A DNA stretch of 64,000 bases from Nocardioidaceae bacterium UBA4001 (GCA_002384855.1 DGBP01000074.1:75365-139364), one strand, 5' to 3'. Positions 25,730 to 34,111 are shown, counted from the stretch's first letter. The notes: generated by a model from the letters alone, not told the origin. Made by a program: numbers and translations.

Positions 25730-26488
25730 ATGCGCGTTGCGACCTTCAACATCCTGCACGGCCGGTCCCCCGCCGACGACCGGGTCGACGTGGAGAGGTA
25801 CGCCGCGGCGGTCAAGTCGCTCGACACCGACGTCCTGGCGTTGCAGGAGGTCGACCGGAACCAGCCGCGCTCGGCCAACGCCGACCTGACGGCCGTCGCG
25901 GCGGAGGCGATGGGCGCTGAGGAGCACCGCTTCGTCGCCGCCCTCTCGGGGAGCCCGGGGGCGACCTGGATGGCCGCCACCGGCGACGAGCAGCCGGACT
26001 CGGCCGCCTACGGGATCGCGCTGCTGAGCAGGCACCCCGTCCTCTCCTGGGAGGTGGTGCGACTGTCCAGCACGCCTACCCGCGTGCCGATGTGGTTCCC
26101 GGGCAGCCGGAGGCCGACGATGGTGCGCGACGAGCCACGGGTCGCCGTCGCCGCCCGGATCGACGCGCCCCACGGCGAGGTCACCGTGGTCAACACGCAC
26201 CTCTCCTTCGTTTCCTGGTGGGGCCGTCACCAGCTCAGGACCGTGGTCCGCTCCCTGGAGGGCACCGACCCGGTGCTGCTCGTCGGGGACCTCAACATGG
26301 GGCTGGCGCGCGCTCAGGCGATCACCGGGATGCTGCCGCTGGTCGACCGGGCGACCTTCCCGGCGCACGAACCGCGCGAGCAGCTCGACCACGTGCTCGC
26401 GCGTGGCCAGGTCGGCGCGGTCACCGCCGTCGACGTACCCGAGCTGCCGCTGTCGGACCACCGGGCGCTGGTCGTCGACCTCGCCTGA
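25730..26488 (+). CDS. Endonuclease/exonuclease/phosphatase-family hydrolase
   Basis: A 252-residue EEP-superfamily protein. It shows MRVATFNILHG (Asn), LALQEVDRNQ (metal-binding Glu), VVNTHLSF, LLVGDLNM (Asp/Asn) and LPLSDHRALVVDL (catalytic Asp-His), the full set of EEP catalytic motifs. No signal peptide is present, so it acts in the cytoplasm. The family covers nucleases, sphingomyelinases and inositol phosphatases, and the substrate here is unknown. The start is ATG 25730 with GAGG about 6 nt upstream. Confidence 0.85.
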   Translation: MRVATFNILHGRSPADDRVDVERYAAAVKSLDTDVLALQEVDRNQPRSANADLTAVAAEAMGAEEHRFVAALSGSPGATWMAATGDEQPDSAAYGIALLSRHPVLSWEVVRLSSTPTRVPMWFPGSRRPTMVRDEPRVAVAARIDAPHGEVTVVNTHLSFVSWWGRHQLRTVVRSLEGTDPVLLVGDLNMGLARAQAITGMLPLVDRATFPAHEPREQLDHVLARGQVGAVTAVDVPELPLSDHRALVVDLA

Positions 26489-26545
26489 GACCGCGCGCGA
26501 CGACCACGCACGACGACCACCTGCCACGGCAGCCCGAGACGACGA

Positions 26546-27361
26546 TCACCCCGCCGGGACAGCGGGAGGTGCGACCGACATCCGGGTGAGCACCCTCCCC
26601 CGGGCGTCGCGGAAGGACATCGCGCTGACCGGGTCGCTGGTCCGCACCCACCACAGCCGCGAGCCCGCCACCGAACGTGGCCGCGAGGTACGGGCCGGGA
26701 TCTCACGGACCGACTGCTGCCCCACCACCGTGGCCCAGGCCGTCGCCGCCCCGTCGGGCATCCAGCCCAGCCACACGTCGAGCTCGCCGCCGGAGCCGAA
26801 GCCGCTGACCCGCGTCATGACCTCGGGCGAGACGGAGGAGCCGAGGTCCGAGCGGACGATCCGGCGCTGCCCGGAGTGCTCGGCGAGCAGCGCCCCGTCA
26901 CACTGCGTCGAGGACGGCGGCCGGATGCAGGCGAACCACAGGTTGCCGACCTCGCTGAAGACCCCGTCGCCGGCGCTGAGCCCGTCCATCCACGCAGGTC
27001 GGTCGAGCGCCGCGGGGAGGTCGCCGTACGGCACCAGGCCGCGGACTCCGAGGTCGACCACCTCACCGTCGACGCGGTAGCTCGCCACCCCGTCCGCCCA
27101 CGCGACGTAGGGGTCGCCAGAGGCGGGTACGACGACCATCGACCCTACCTGGATCGCGTCGGGGACCTCCGCCAGCACGCGCTGAGCGGCGTCGGTCAGA
27201 GCGACCGCGTCCACCGGCGGCCGGGGCACCTCCTGCCAACGGGCAGTGAGCCCCGAGGCGAGACCGGGTCCGGCCACGATCGCGAGCACACCCAGGACGG
27301 TGGCGACGATGACGGCGCGCTCGTGGCGAGCGGGCTGGTTCGAGGCGTGGGCGAGGCTCAC
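26546..27361 (-). CDS. Membrane-anchored hypothetical protein
   Basis: A 271-residue protein with a short cytoplasmic N-tail, one transmembrane helix (about residues 16-36) and an extracytoplasmic domain. The domain has two cysteines (WFACIRPPSSTQCDG) likely to form a disulfide and repeated W-containing strands. I do not recognise the family. GTG 27361 is supported by GGGAGG 7 nt upstream. It is next to the EEP-family gene (convergent) and downstream of the phosphofructokinase gene by 83 bp on the same strand, so it may be the second gene of that transcript. Confidence 0.65.
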   Translation of the reverse strand: MSLAHASNQPARHERAVIVATVLGVLAIVAGPGLASGLTARWQEVPRPPVDAVALTDAAQRVLAEVPDAIQVGSMVVVPASGDPYVAWADGVASYRVDGEVVDLGVRGLVPYGDLPAALDRPAWMDGLSAGDGVFSEVGNLWFACIRPPSSTQCDGALLAEHSGQRRIVRSDLGSSVSPEVMTRVSGFGSGGELDVWLGWMPDGAATAWATVVGQQSVREIPARTSRPRSVAGSRLWWVRTSDPVSAMSFRDARGRVLTRMSVAPPAVPAG

Positions 27362-27444
27362 GCAGCACCTCCCGGGGGATCGTCTCCACGATCACACGCG
27401 GGAGGCCGCTGCGGAAGCCCCGACGGCCGGCGGGGGCAGAGCCG

Positions 27445-28473
27445 TCAGCCGAAGAAGACCTCGGCCTCTGCGTACAGCTCGGGGGGGACCACCTTGAGCT
27501 CGCCGGTGCCCTCGGCGAGCGGGACCCGCACGATGTCGGTGCCGCGGAGGGCAACCATCGTGCCGAAGTCCTCGTCCTTGACGGCCGCGATCGCGGAGAG
27601 GCCGAAGCGCGTGGCCAGCCAGCGGTCGAACGCGGTCGGCGTGCCGCCGCGCTGCACGTGGCCGAGGACCACGGCGCGGGCCTCGTGGCCGGTGCGGTCC
27701 TCGATCTCCTTGGCGAGCCGGTCGCCGATGCCGCCGAGCCGGACGTGCCCGAAGGCGTCCTTCTCGCCGGTCTGCAGGGTCATGTCGCCGCCCTCCTTGG
27801 GCACCGCGCCCTCGGAGACCACGATGATCGGGGCGAACCCGTCGGCGAACCGGGAGTCGACGTACTGCGCGACCTTGTCGATGTCGAACGGCATCTCGGG
27901 GATGAGTACGACGGCCGCTCCACCCGCCATGCCCGAGTGCAGGGCGATCCATCCCGCGTGGCGGCCCATGACCTCGACCACGAGCACTCTCTGGTGCGAC
28001 TCGGCCGTCGTGTGCAGCCGGTCGATCGCCTCGACGGCGATGTTGACCGCGGTGTCGAAGCCGAAGGTGAAGTCGGTCCCCGACAGGTCGTTGTCGATGG
28101 TCTTCGGGACGCCGACGACGTTCACGCCGAGGTCGGCGAGCTTGGTGGCGACACCGAGGGTGTCCTCGCCGCCGATCGCGATCAGCGCGTCGACGCCATG
28201 GACACCGAGCTGCTCCTTGATCTTGTCCACCCCGTGCTCGACCTTGAAGGGGTTGGTGCGCGAGGACTTCAAGATGGTGCCGCCGCGAGGCAGGATGCCT
28301 CGCACGTCGTCGCGGGTCAGCGGGATCGTGTCGCCCTCGAGGGGGCCGCGCCAGCCACCGCGGAACCCGACGAACTCGTAGCCGTACTCCTGGACGCCGC
28401 GTCGCACCACGGCCCGGATGACCGCGTTCAGACCGGGGCAGTCGCCGCCACCGGTCAGTACACCTACGCGCAT
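27445..28473 (-). CDS. pfp: 6-phosphofructokinase with PPi-type residues
   Basis: A 342-residue phosphofructokinase of the actinobacterial group (MRVGVLTGGGDCPGLNAVIR at the start, AESHQRVLVVEVMGRHAGWIA, VVLGHVQRGGTPTAFDR). Two phosphodonor-determining positions are informative: the loop reads IGGEDTL with Asp at residue 104, and PKTIDND has Lys at residue 124. In ATP enzymes residue 104 is Gly; Asp104 with Lys124 is the signature of pyrophosphate-dependent enzymes. M. tuberculosis PfkA, as I recall it, has GGEG here. I therefore infer PPi dependence. AAGGAG precedes ATG 28473, and a TAGGCT hexamer lies at 28505-28510. Confidence 0.85.
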   Translation of the reverse strand: MRVGVLTGGGDCPGLNAVIRAVVRRGVQEYGYEFVGFRGGWRGPLEGDTIPLTRDDVRGILPRGGTILKSSRTNPFKVEHGVDKIKEQLGVHGVDALIAIGGEDTLGVATKLADLGVNVVGVPKTIDNDLSGTDFTFGFDTAVNIAVEAIDRLHTTAESHQRVLVVEVMGRHAGWIALHSGMAGGAAVVLIPEMPFDIDKVAQYVDSRFADGFAPIIVVSEGAVPKEGGDMTLQTGEKDAFGHVRLGGIGDRLAKEIEDRTGHEARAVVLGHVQRGGTPTAFDRWLATRFGLSAIAAVKDEDFGTMVALRGTDIVRVPLAEGTGELKVVPPELYAEAEVFFG

Positions 28474-28601
28474 GGGAATCGCTCCTTCGAGGTTGGTGGT
28501 CCTGAGCCTAGCGATCCGGATTGGATCGTTCCACGCCCCCGCCGCGGGGGCCCGTCCACGCCGGCTCTCTCCACAGCCGGCAGCACGCACGAGCGACTCG
28601 G

Positions 28602-28607
28602 TAGGGT
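28602..28607 (+). promoter_or_regulatory. -10 element (TAGGGT) of the DUF1028 gene
   Basis: TAGGGT lies 8 nt before ATG 28616. Confidence 0.45.
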
Positions 28608-28615
28608 CCGGGACC

Positions 28616-29464
28616 ATGACCTTCTCGATCGTCGCCCGCTCCGCCGACGGCCAGTCCTGGGGCGTCGCCGTGGCCTCGAAGTTCCTCGCCGTCGGCTCCG
28701 CCGTACCGGCCGCCGTCGCCGGGGTCGGCGCCGTCGCCACCCAGGCCGAGGCGAACGTCGCCTACAAGGGCCTGGCGCTCTCCCACATGGACGAGGGCGC
28801 CACCGCCTCGGTCGCGCTGCAGCGGCTGCTCGAGGAGGACCCCGGCCGCGAGCACCGCCAGGTCGGTCTCGTCGACGTCGACGGCAACGCCGCCTCGCAC
28901 ACCGGCCACGGGTGCTTCGACTGGGCCGGCGGCGTGACCGACCGGGACGTCGCGATCCAGGGCAACATCCTCGCCGGACCCGAGGTGGTGGAGGCGATGA
29001 AGCGGGCCTGGGACGACAGCACGGACGAGCCCGACCTCGCCCGCCGCCTGCTGGCAGCCCTCCGCGCCGGGGACGAGGCCGGCGGTGACAAGCGCGGCCG
29101 GCAGTCCGCGGCGCTCCTCGTGGTGCGTGACGGGGCGGGGTACGGCGGCAACGACGACGTCGCGGTGGACCTCCGCGTCGACGACCACACCGACCCGGTC
29201 GCCGAGCTGGCCCGACTCCTCGACCTCAACGACCTGTACCTCACCGCCTCCACCGAGGAGGAGAAGGTGCCCGTCGACGAGGCGCTGGGCACCGAGCTCG
29301 ACGACCGCGCCCGCCGGCTCGGCCACCGCGACTTTCATGCCTGGGTGGGCAGCGAGAACTACGAGATGCGCGTCAGCGGGTCCGACGACGCGCAGCAGTG
29401 GGTCGACCAGCGGGTGCTGGCGATCCTGCGCGAGCAGGCCCCCGACCACGGGCGGTCGGACTGA
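28616..29464 (+). CDS. DUF1028 (Ntn-hydrolase-like) family protein
   Basis: A 282-residue protein of the DUF1028 family. The N-terminus MTFSIVARSADGQSWGVAVASKFLAVG and the segments GVGAVATQAEANV and ASHTGHGCFDWAGG are characteristic, and QGNILAGPEVVEAM is a further conserved block. The fold is of the N-terminal nucleophile hydrolase type, with no established reaction. No signal peptide is evident. ATG 28616 follows a TAGGGT hexamer at leaderless distance. It is divergent from the phosphofructokinase gene. Confidence 0.85.
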   Translation: MTFSIVARSADGQSWGVAVASKFLAVGSAVPAAVAGVGAVATQAEANVAYKGLALSHMDEGATASVALQRLLEEDPGREHRQVGLVDVDGNAASHTGHGCFDWAGGVTDRDVAIQGNILAGPEVVEAMKRAWDDSTDEPDLARRLLAALRAGDEAGGDKRGRQSAALLVVRDGAGYGGNDDVAVDLRVDDHTDPVAELARLLDLNDLYLTASTEEEKVPVDEALGTELDDRARRLGHRDFHAWVGSENYEMRVSGSDDAQQWVDQRVLAILREQAPDHGRSD

Positions 29465-29479
29465 ACCCGCACCCGCGGC

Positions 29480-30028
29480 TCAGGCGTTCTGGTCTCCGGC
29501 GGCCTGGCGGGCCCGGTAGGCGGCCACGGCGTTGCGGTTGCCGCAGGCAACGCTGCAGTACCGCCGTGAACGGTTCTTGGACAGGTCGAGGACGAGGCCC
29601 CGGCACGCCTCGTCGTCGCACACCCCGAGGCGCGACATCTCGTCGGCCCGGATCACGTCCATCATGGCCATCGCGACCTCGACCTTGATCCGGGTGGCCA
29701 GCGGCGCTTCGGCGGGCACCGCGTGCAGATGCCAGTCGAAGGCGTCGTGGCGGACCAGCTGAGGGACCGCCCGCGCCTCGGCCAGCATCGCGTTGACGAT
29801 GCTCGCGGCGCCCTCCCGGTCGCTGGAGAGCAGCTCGCGCAGCACCGGGCGCAGTGCGCGCACCGTCTCCAGCTCCTCCGCGTCGGCGTCCCGCCGGCCG
29901 GTGAACGAGTACTCGGTGAACCACTCGGCGAGGGCCGCGGTCGTCGTCAACGTGTCGGGCGGCCCGGCGCTGTTGACCAGCACGACCGCCGCCTGCAGCG
30001 CCACCTCGGTGTCATGAGTGAAAATCAC
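29480..30028 (-). CDS. CGNR zinc-finger (ABATE-domain) regulator
   Basis: A 182-residue protein with an N-terminal ABATE-type domain (ELETVRALRPVLRELL) and a C-terminal CGNR zinc finger. The finger shows GVCDDEACRGLVLDLSKNRSRRYCSVACGNRNAVAAYR, with four cysteines and the name-giving CGNR. Such proteins are predicted stress-linked transcription regulators. The start is GTG 30028 with TAATGT 6 nt upstream. It is divergent from an EamA transporter gene with only 38 bp between start codons, so it probably represses itself and the transporter. Repeated GTCATGAG elements cover both starts. Confidence 0.85.
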   Translation of the reverse strand: MIFTHDTEVALQAAVVLVNSAGPPDTLTTTAALAEWFTEYSFTGRRDADAEELETVRALRPVLRELLSSDREGAASIVNAMLAEARAVPQLVRHDAFDWHLHAVPAEAPLATRIKVEVAMAMMDVIRADEMSRLGVCDDEACRGLVLDLSKNRSRRYCSVACGNRNAVAAYRARQAAGDQNA

Positions 30029-30034
30029 ATTGAC

Positions 30035-30040
30035 ACATTA
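30035..30040 (-). promoter_or_regulatory. -10 element (TAATGT) of the CGNR gene
   Basis: Minus-strand TAATGT is followed after 6 nt by GTG 30028. Confidence 0.5.
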
Positions 30041-30052
30041 CACACTGTCTCT

Positions 30053-30058
30053 TACCGT
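30053..30058 (+). promoter_or_regulatory. -10 element (TACCGT) of the divergent transporter gene
   Basis: TACCGT lies 8 nt before ATG 30067 and overlaps the central palindrome. Confidence 0.45.
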
Positions 30059-30066
30059 CATGAGCC

Positions 30067-31035
30067 ATGACGGCTATCACTCATGACACCGCGGCTGCCA
30101 GGCCGGGCCTTCCCGCCGGGACCCATCTCGTCGGGGGGCTGGCCTTCGCGACCGTCTCCGCGGTGTCCTTCGGGCTGTCCGGCCCGTTGGCCCGCGGCCT
30201 GATCGACACCGGCTGGAGTCCCGGTGCCGTGGTCACGGTCAGGATCGGCCTGGCCGCCCTGGTGGTGGCTCCCCTGGGTCTGTCCGCCTTGAAGGGCAGG
30301 TGGTTCCTGCTGCGTCGCAACGCCGCGCTGATCGCGGTCTACGGCGCGCTCGCGGTCGCCGGCGCCCAGTTCGCCTACTTCTCCGCCGTGTCCTACATGC
30401 AGGTCGGGCCGGCCCTCCTGATCGAGTACACCGCCCCGGCCGCCGTGGTCGTCTGGCTGTGGCTCCGTCACGGCCAACGGCCCGGGCCGGTCACGCTGGT
30501 CGGCGCCGGACTCGCCGCGGCCGGCCTGACGTTGGTGCTCGACGTGTTCTCCGAGTCCTCCCTCAGCACCCCTGGGGTGCTGTGGGCACTGGGCGCGATG
30601 GTGGGCGCGACGTCGTACTTCCTGATCTCGGCCGACGTCGACAACGGACTTCCGCCACTGACCCTGGCGGCCGGTGGTCTGACCGTCGGCACGGCGATCC
30701 TCACGGTCCTCGGTGCGGTCGGTCTCCTGCCGATGCATGCCAACACCCGGCCGGCGACGTACGCCGGGCACGGGGTCGAGTGGTGGGTCCCGCTGCTGCT
30801 CCTCGGGCTGGTGACCGCCGCGGTCGCCTACACCTTCGGCATCGCGGCCGGGCGTCGGCTGGGGTCCCGACTCGCCTCGTTCGTCGCGCTGCTGGAGGTG
30901 CTCTCGGCCGTGGTGTTCGCCTGGCTGCTGCTCGGTGAGCTGCCGCGACCGGTGCAGCTGGCCGGTGGTGCCCTCATCCTCACCGGGGTCGTCGCGGTCA
31001 AGGTCGGGGAACGCAGGGTCCAGGTCTCGCCCTGA
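30067..31035 (+). CDS. EamA/DMT-family transporter
   Basis: A 322-residue membrane protein with ten predicted helices in two EamA repeats. LAFATVSAVSFGLSGPLARGLI opens the first and LASFVALLEVLSAVVFAWLLLGE closes the second. It probably effluxes a small metabolite or drug. The divergent CGNR regulator gene and shared GTCATGAG elements suggest the regulator controls this pump, which would make the pair a small inducible efflux unit; the inducer is unknown. The start at ATG 30067 is supported by TACCGT 8 nt upstream. Confidence 0.88.
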   Translation: MTAITHDTAAARPGLPAGTHLVGGLAFATVSAVSFGLSGPLARGLIDTGWSPGAVVTVRIGLAALVVAPLGLSALKGRWFLLRRNAALIAVYGALAVAGAQFAYFSAVSYMQVGPALLIEYTAPAAVVVWLWLRHGQRPGPVTLVGAGLAAAGLTLVLDVFSESSLSTPGVLWALGAMVGATSYFLISADVDNGLPPLTLAAGGLTVGTAILTVLGAVGLLPMHANTRPATYAGHGVEWWVPLLLLGLVTAAVAYTFGIAAGRRLGSRLASFVALLEVLSAVVFAWLLLGELPRPVQLAGGALILTGVVAVKVGERRVQVSP

Positions 31036-31093
31036 CCCCGGCGCACCGGCCGCCGTCGTGCGCGTCGGGCCCGTGACCTCCGAGGGGTCGGGC

Positions 31094-31127
31094 TATTTTG
31101 TGGGCACCGCCGACCGCGGTGCCCACA
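31094..31127 (+). promoter_or_regulatory. glpK promoter with overlapping palindrome
   Basis: TATTTT (31094-31099) is a candidate -10. A perfect 12-bp inverted repeat follows immediately (31099-31110 and 31116-31127, 5-nt loop CGACC), covering the expected transcription start and ending 22 nt before the glpK ATG. It could be an operator or a 5'-end mRNA hairpin. Confidence 0.5.
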
Positions 31128-31149
31128 CGCCGACCCAGGAGCCGCCAGG

Positions 31150-32631
31150 ATGAGCGTTCTCGCGATCGATGCAGGTACGACGGGCGTCACGGCCGTCGTC
31201 GTGACACCCGAGGGCACCATCGCCGCGAAGGGCTACCAGGAGTTCGCCCAGCACTTCCCCCGACCCGGCTGGGTCGAGCACGCGCCGGAGGAGATCTGGC
31301 AGGCCACGCTCGAGGCCACGCGCGAGGCGGTCAAGGCCTACGAGCGAACCGGCGGTCCCGAGCTCCGGGCGATCGGCATCACCAACCAGCGCGAGACCGT
31401 GCTGCTGTGGGACCGCGAGACACTGGGCTCTCCCCGTCGCGCGATCGTGTGGCAGGACCGTCGTACCGCCGAGATCTGCACCCGCATGCGCGAGGAGGGC
31501 AAGGAGGATCGGATCGCCGCGCTCACCGGGCTGCGGCTCGACCCGTACTTCTCCGGCACGAAGCTGGCCTGGCTGCGGGAGAACGAGCCGAACACGTGGG
31601 CGCTGGTCGAGGACGGCCGCTACGCGATCGGCACCGTCGACTCCTACCTGATCGCCCGCATGACTCGCGGCACCTGGCACGTCACCGACGTGTCGAACGC
31701 CTCACGCACGCTGCTGTTCGACCTCGAGGCCGGCGACTGGTCCGACGAGCTGTGCGGGCTGTTCGGTGTCCCCCGCGAGGCGCTGCCGGAGATCGTGCCG
31801 TCGTGGGGCCACATCGCCACCTCCGACCCGAAGGTGTTCGCGGGGCTGGAGCTGCCGATCGCGGGGATCGCCGGGGACCAGCAGGCGGCACTGTTCGGGC
31901 AGACCTGCTTCGAGGTCGGGGACAGCAAGTGCACCTACGGCACCGGGTCGTTCATCCTCACCAACACCGGCACCGAGGTGGTCCGCTCCGAGGGTCTGCT
32001 GACCACCGCGGCCTGGCGCTCCCCCGAGGGCGAGACGACCTACGCGCTCGAGGGCTCGATCTTCGTCACCGGCGCGGCGGTGCAGTGGCTGCGTGACGGG
32101 CTGCAGATCGTCGGCGCGGCCCCCGAGACCGAGGCGATCGCGAGGACCGTCCCGGACTCGCAGGGCGTGGTGTTCGTGCCGGCGCTCACCGGCCTCGGCG
32201 CCCCGGACTGGGACCCGCACGCCCGGGGGATGATCATCGGCATCACCAGGGGTACGACGCGCGCCCACATCGTGCGGGCCACGCTCGAGGCGATCGCCTT
32301 CGAGGTCCGCGACGTCGTGGAGACGCTGCCGGACCGGACCTCGATGCCGGTGCTGCGGGTCGACGGCGGCGCCTCCTCCAACGACCTGCTCTGCCAGATC
32401 CAGGCCGACCAGCTCGGCGTCCCGGTCGAGCGGCCCGAGATCGTCGAGACCACCGCGCTGGGCGCCGCCTTCCTCGCCGGGCTCGGGGCCGGGGTGTGGC
32501 CGTCGATGGCCGACCTGGAGGGCACCTGGCACCTCGACCGTCGTTTCGAGCCGGAGGGCGACCGGGAGTCGGCCGACGCCGCGCACGACAGGTGGCGCGA
32601 CGCGGTCGAGCGGTCGAAGGGCTGGGCCTGA
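31150..32631 (+). CDS. glpK: Glycerol kinase
   Basis: A 493-residue FGGY-family kinase converting glycerol to sn-glycerol 3-phosphate with ATP. Motifs include AIDAGTTGVTAVV (phosphate-1), GITNQRETVLLW (glycerol-binding Arg-Glu), IVWQDRRTAEIC, GIAGDQQAALFGQ with the catalytic Asp-Gln, LTGLGAPDWDPHARG, and RVDGGASSNDLLCQIQAD (adenosine-binding). Length is normal (about 495-505). AGGAG precedes the ATG. It is monocistronic, with a promoter-overlapping palindrome upstream. No glpF or glpD is adjacent. Confidence 0.93.
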   Translation: MSVLAIDAGTTGVTAVVVTPEGTIAAKGYQEFAQHFPRPGWVEHAPEEIWQATLEATREAVKAYERTGGPELRAIGITNQRETVLLWDRETLGSPRRAIVWQDRRTAEICTRMREEGKEDRIAALTGLRLDPYFSGTKLAWLRENEPNTWALVEDGRYAIGTVDSYLIARMTRGTWHVTDVSNASRTLLFDLEAGDWSDELCGLFGVPREALPEIVPSWGHIATSDPKVFAGLELPIAGIAGDQQAALFGQTCFEVGDSKCTYGTGSFILTNTGTEVVRSEGLLTTAAWRSPEGETTYALEGSIFVTGAAVQWLRDGLQIVGAAPETEAIARTVPDSQGVVFVPALTGLGAPDWDPHARGMIIGITRGTTRAHIVRATLEAIAFEVRDVVETLPDRTSMPVLRVDGGASSNDLLCQIQADQLGVPVERPEIVETTALGAAFLAGLGAGVWPSMADLEGTWHLDRRFEPEGDRESADAAHDRWRDAVERSKGWA

Positions 32632-32693
32632 GGCCTTGTCGATGCCTGCGTAGCGGGTAAGCGTCGGGACCACCGAGACCTCGGAGGCTGACC

Positions 32694-32813
32694 ATGAGTA
32701 GTCCCATGTCGACCGCCCCGCCGGTGGAGCCCGAGCCCGTGGTTCCCGGGGCAACCTGGAACCGGTCGCCGCACCGACCCGTCACACCGGCATGGAAAGA
32801 GCCGTGGCGCTGA
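32694..32813 (+). CDS. Small ORF with strong ribosome binding site
   Basis: A 39-codon ORF with GGAGG 6 nt before ATG 32694 and a Pro/Trp-rich peptide (PEPVVPGATWNRSPHRP then AWKEPWR at the end). Its stop codon lies 22 nt inside the following lipoprotein-like ORF, whose ATG has no ribosome binding site. The small ORF may therefore be a real peptide, a coupling leader, or both. No homologue is recalled. Confidence 0.4.
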   Translation: MSSPMSTAPPVEPEPVVPGATWNRSPHRPVTPAWKEPWR

Positions 32814-33172
32814 CGTTCGCCCTCGCGTGTGCAGCCGGCTGTGCCGCCCCGGAGGCAGCGCCCTCCTCGGCGCCGACGACCCCCGAGCCGACGGTGGTTG
32901 CGTCGACGACTCCCGCCGCCTCAGCGCCGGACCAATGGGCCTGCCCGCCCGGTTCACGGAGTGACTTCTTCACGGATCCGGTGGTCTACCCCGTCGACGT
33001 GCCCCTGCGCGCCATCGTGGCCGACATCGAAGCCGGCTCCTTCCACATCGACCGCAACGGGTACGACGCCACCGTGACGTTCCGCGACAGCAGGGGGCTG
33101 ATCGCGATGCGGTACGAGTACGTCCGAGGTGACACCCGCGGGTGGAGTCTCGAACGCGGCCGCGTCTGCTGA
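32792..33172 (+). CDS. Putative small lipoprotein
   Basis: A 126-residue protein with an N-terminal export signal (MERAVALTFALACAAGCAAP), whose Cys17 could be the lipidated residue although the lipobox is weak. A Ser/Thr/Pro/Ala linker (about residues 18-46) and a compact domain with two more cysteines follow (WACPPGSRS and the C-terminal RGRVC). Strands such as YDATVTFRDSRGLIAMRYEYV are apparent. I do not recognise the family. Translation probably depends on the overlapping small ORF upstream. It converges with the coiled-coil gene. Confidence 0.55.
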   Translation: MERAVALTFALACAAGCAAPEAAPSSAPTTPEPTVVASTTPAASAPDQWACPPGSRSDFFTDPVVYPVDVPLRAIVADIEAGSFHIDRNGYDATVTFRDSRGLIAMRYEYVRGDTRGWSLERGRVC

Positions 33173-33208
33173 GGTCCACGCGTCAACGTCGGGGACGGTT
33201 CCGCCACC

Positions 33209-34105
33209 TCACCGCAAGGACCCGAGCGCCTTCCGCGCCCTGTCGACCGCCGCCTGCGCCTCCGCAACCGCCTCCTCCCGATCATCGCGGGCCTCCTCTG
33301 CGTCGGACAGCTGGTCCTCGTTGTCCTCGACCCGCTTCTCGACCTCGGCGAGCCGGCGACGCAGCTCGTCGACCTCGGCGTGGAGCTGGAGCTCCTTGGC
33401 CTCCCGCTTCTCCACCTTGCGCTGCGCCTTCTCCCACTGCCGCCGTGCCGCCGCGAGCTCGGACTCAGCCTCGGCGAGCGCCTGTTCGGCCTCCTCGATC
33501 GCGGCGGTGTCGTCCTCGACGACGGTCAGCTCGGGCTTGGCCGGCGCGGCCCTCGCCGTACGGCGTGCCGGTGCCCGTCGTACGACGTCCGCGCCGATCG
33601 CGCTGGGGACGGCCACCGACTCGGCCACGCCGGCGACCTCTGTCCCGGCGGGCGCGAGCGGCTTGACCAGCATCCCGGTCCGCACCGCGGCGGCGGCGTC
33701 GTCGTCGACCATCGCCGCGTGCAGCGTCTCCTCGACCTGGGTCACGACCGGGTCACCGAGCTTCTGTCCGAGGTCCGCGGCGACCACGCGAGCCCGCCGA
33801 GCGACGGCCGCGACGAGCTGGCGGCGCTGACGTCCGAGCCGGCGCAGCTCCTCCCCCGCCATCGTCGCCTGGGCCTCCCGCAGCGCACTGCCGAGGGCGA
33901 GGACCTGCTCGACCTGGTCCGGCTCGTGGCGGACCAGCATGTTGACGGTCCACGCGGCGGTGACCGGCTTGGGAAGCTTCTTGATCTCCGCGACGAGCGT
34001 CTTGTCGCCGTCACCCTTGGCCTCGGCCGCGAGCTCGGTGCGGCGCGGGACGAACTCGTCCGGGCGCGTCGAGTACAGCTCCTCGGCCGCCGCCATCAGG
34101 TCCAC
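33209..34105 (-). CDS. Coiled-coil hypothetical protein
   Basis: A 298-residue soluble protein. The N-terminal half is helical and begins MDLMAAAEELYSTRPDEFVPRRTEL, followed by KKLPKPVTAAWTVNML. An Ala/Pro linker (around residues 165-185) leads to a long C-terminal coiled coil of about 110 residues rich in Glu, Ala, Arg and Lys. Homologues in other actinobacteria are uncharacterised as far as I know. GTG 34105 has TATGCT 6 nt upstream. Its role might be in DNA or envelope organisation, but nothing in the sequence decides this. Confidence 0.7.
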   Translation of the reverse strand: MDLMAAAEELYSTRPDEFVPRRTELAAEAKGDGDKTLVAEIKKLPKPVTAAWTVNMLVRHEPDQVEQVLALGSALREAQATMAGEELRRLGRQRRQLVAAVARRARVVAADLGQKLGDPVVTQVEETLHAAMVDDDAAAAVRTGMLVKPLAPAGTEVAGVAESVAVPSAIGADVVRRAPARRTARAAPAKPELTVVEDDTAAIEEAEQALAEAESELAAARRQWEKAQRKVEKREAKELQLHAEVDELRRRLAEVEKRVEDNEDQLSDAEEARDDREEAVAEAQAAVDRARKALGSLR

Positions 34106-34111
34106 GGAGCG

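Larger units (their letters stand above)
30011..30087. promoter_or_regulatory. Candidate operator: three GTCATGAG elements across divergent starts
   Basis: GTCATGAGTGA at 30011-30021 recurs inverted at 30077-30087. Between them the palindrome GTCATG-AGC-CATGAC spans 30057-30071 and includes the transporter start codon. The elements overlap both leaderless promoters. Part of the outer repeat also encodes THDT in both proteins. Confidence 0.5.
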
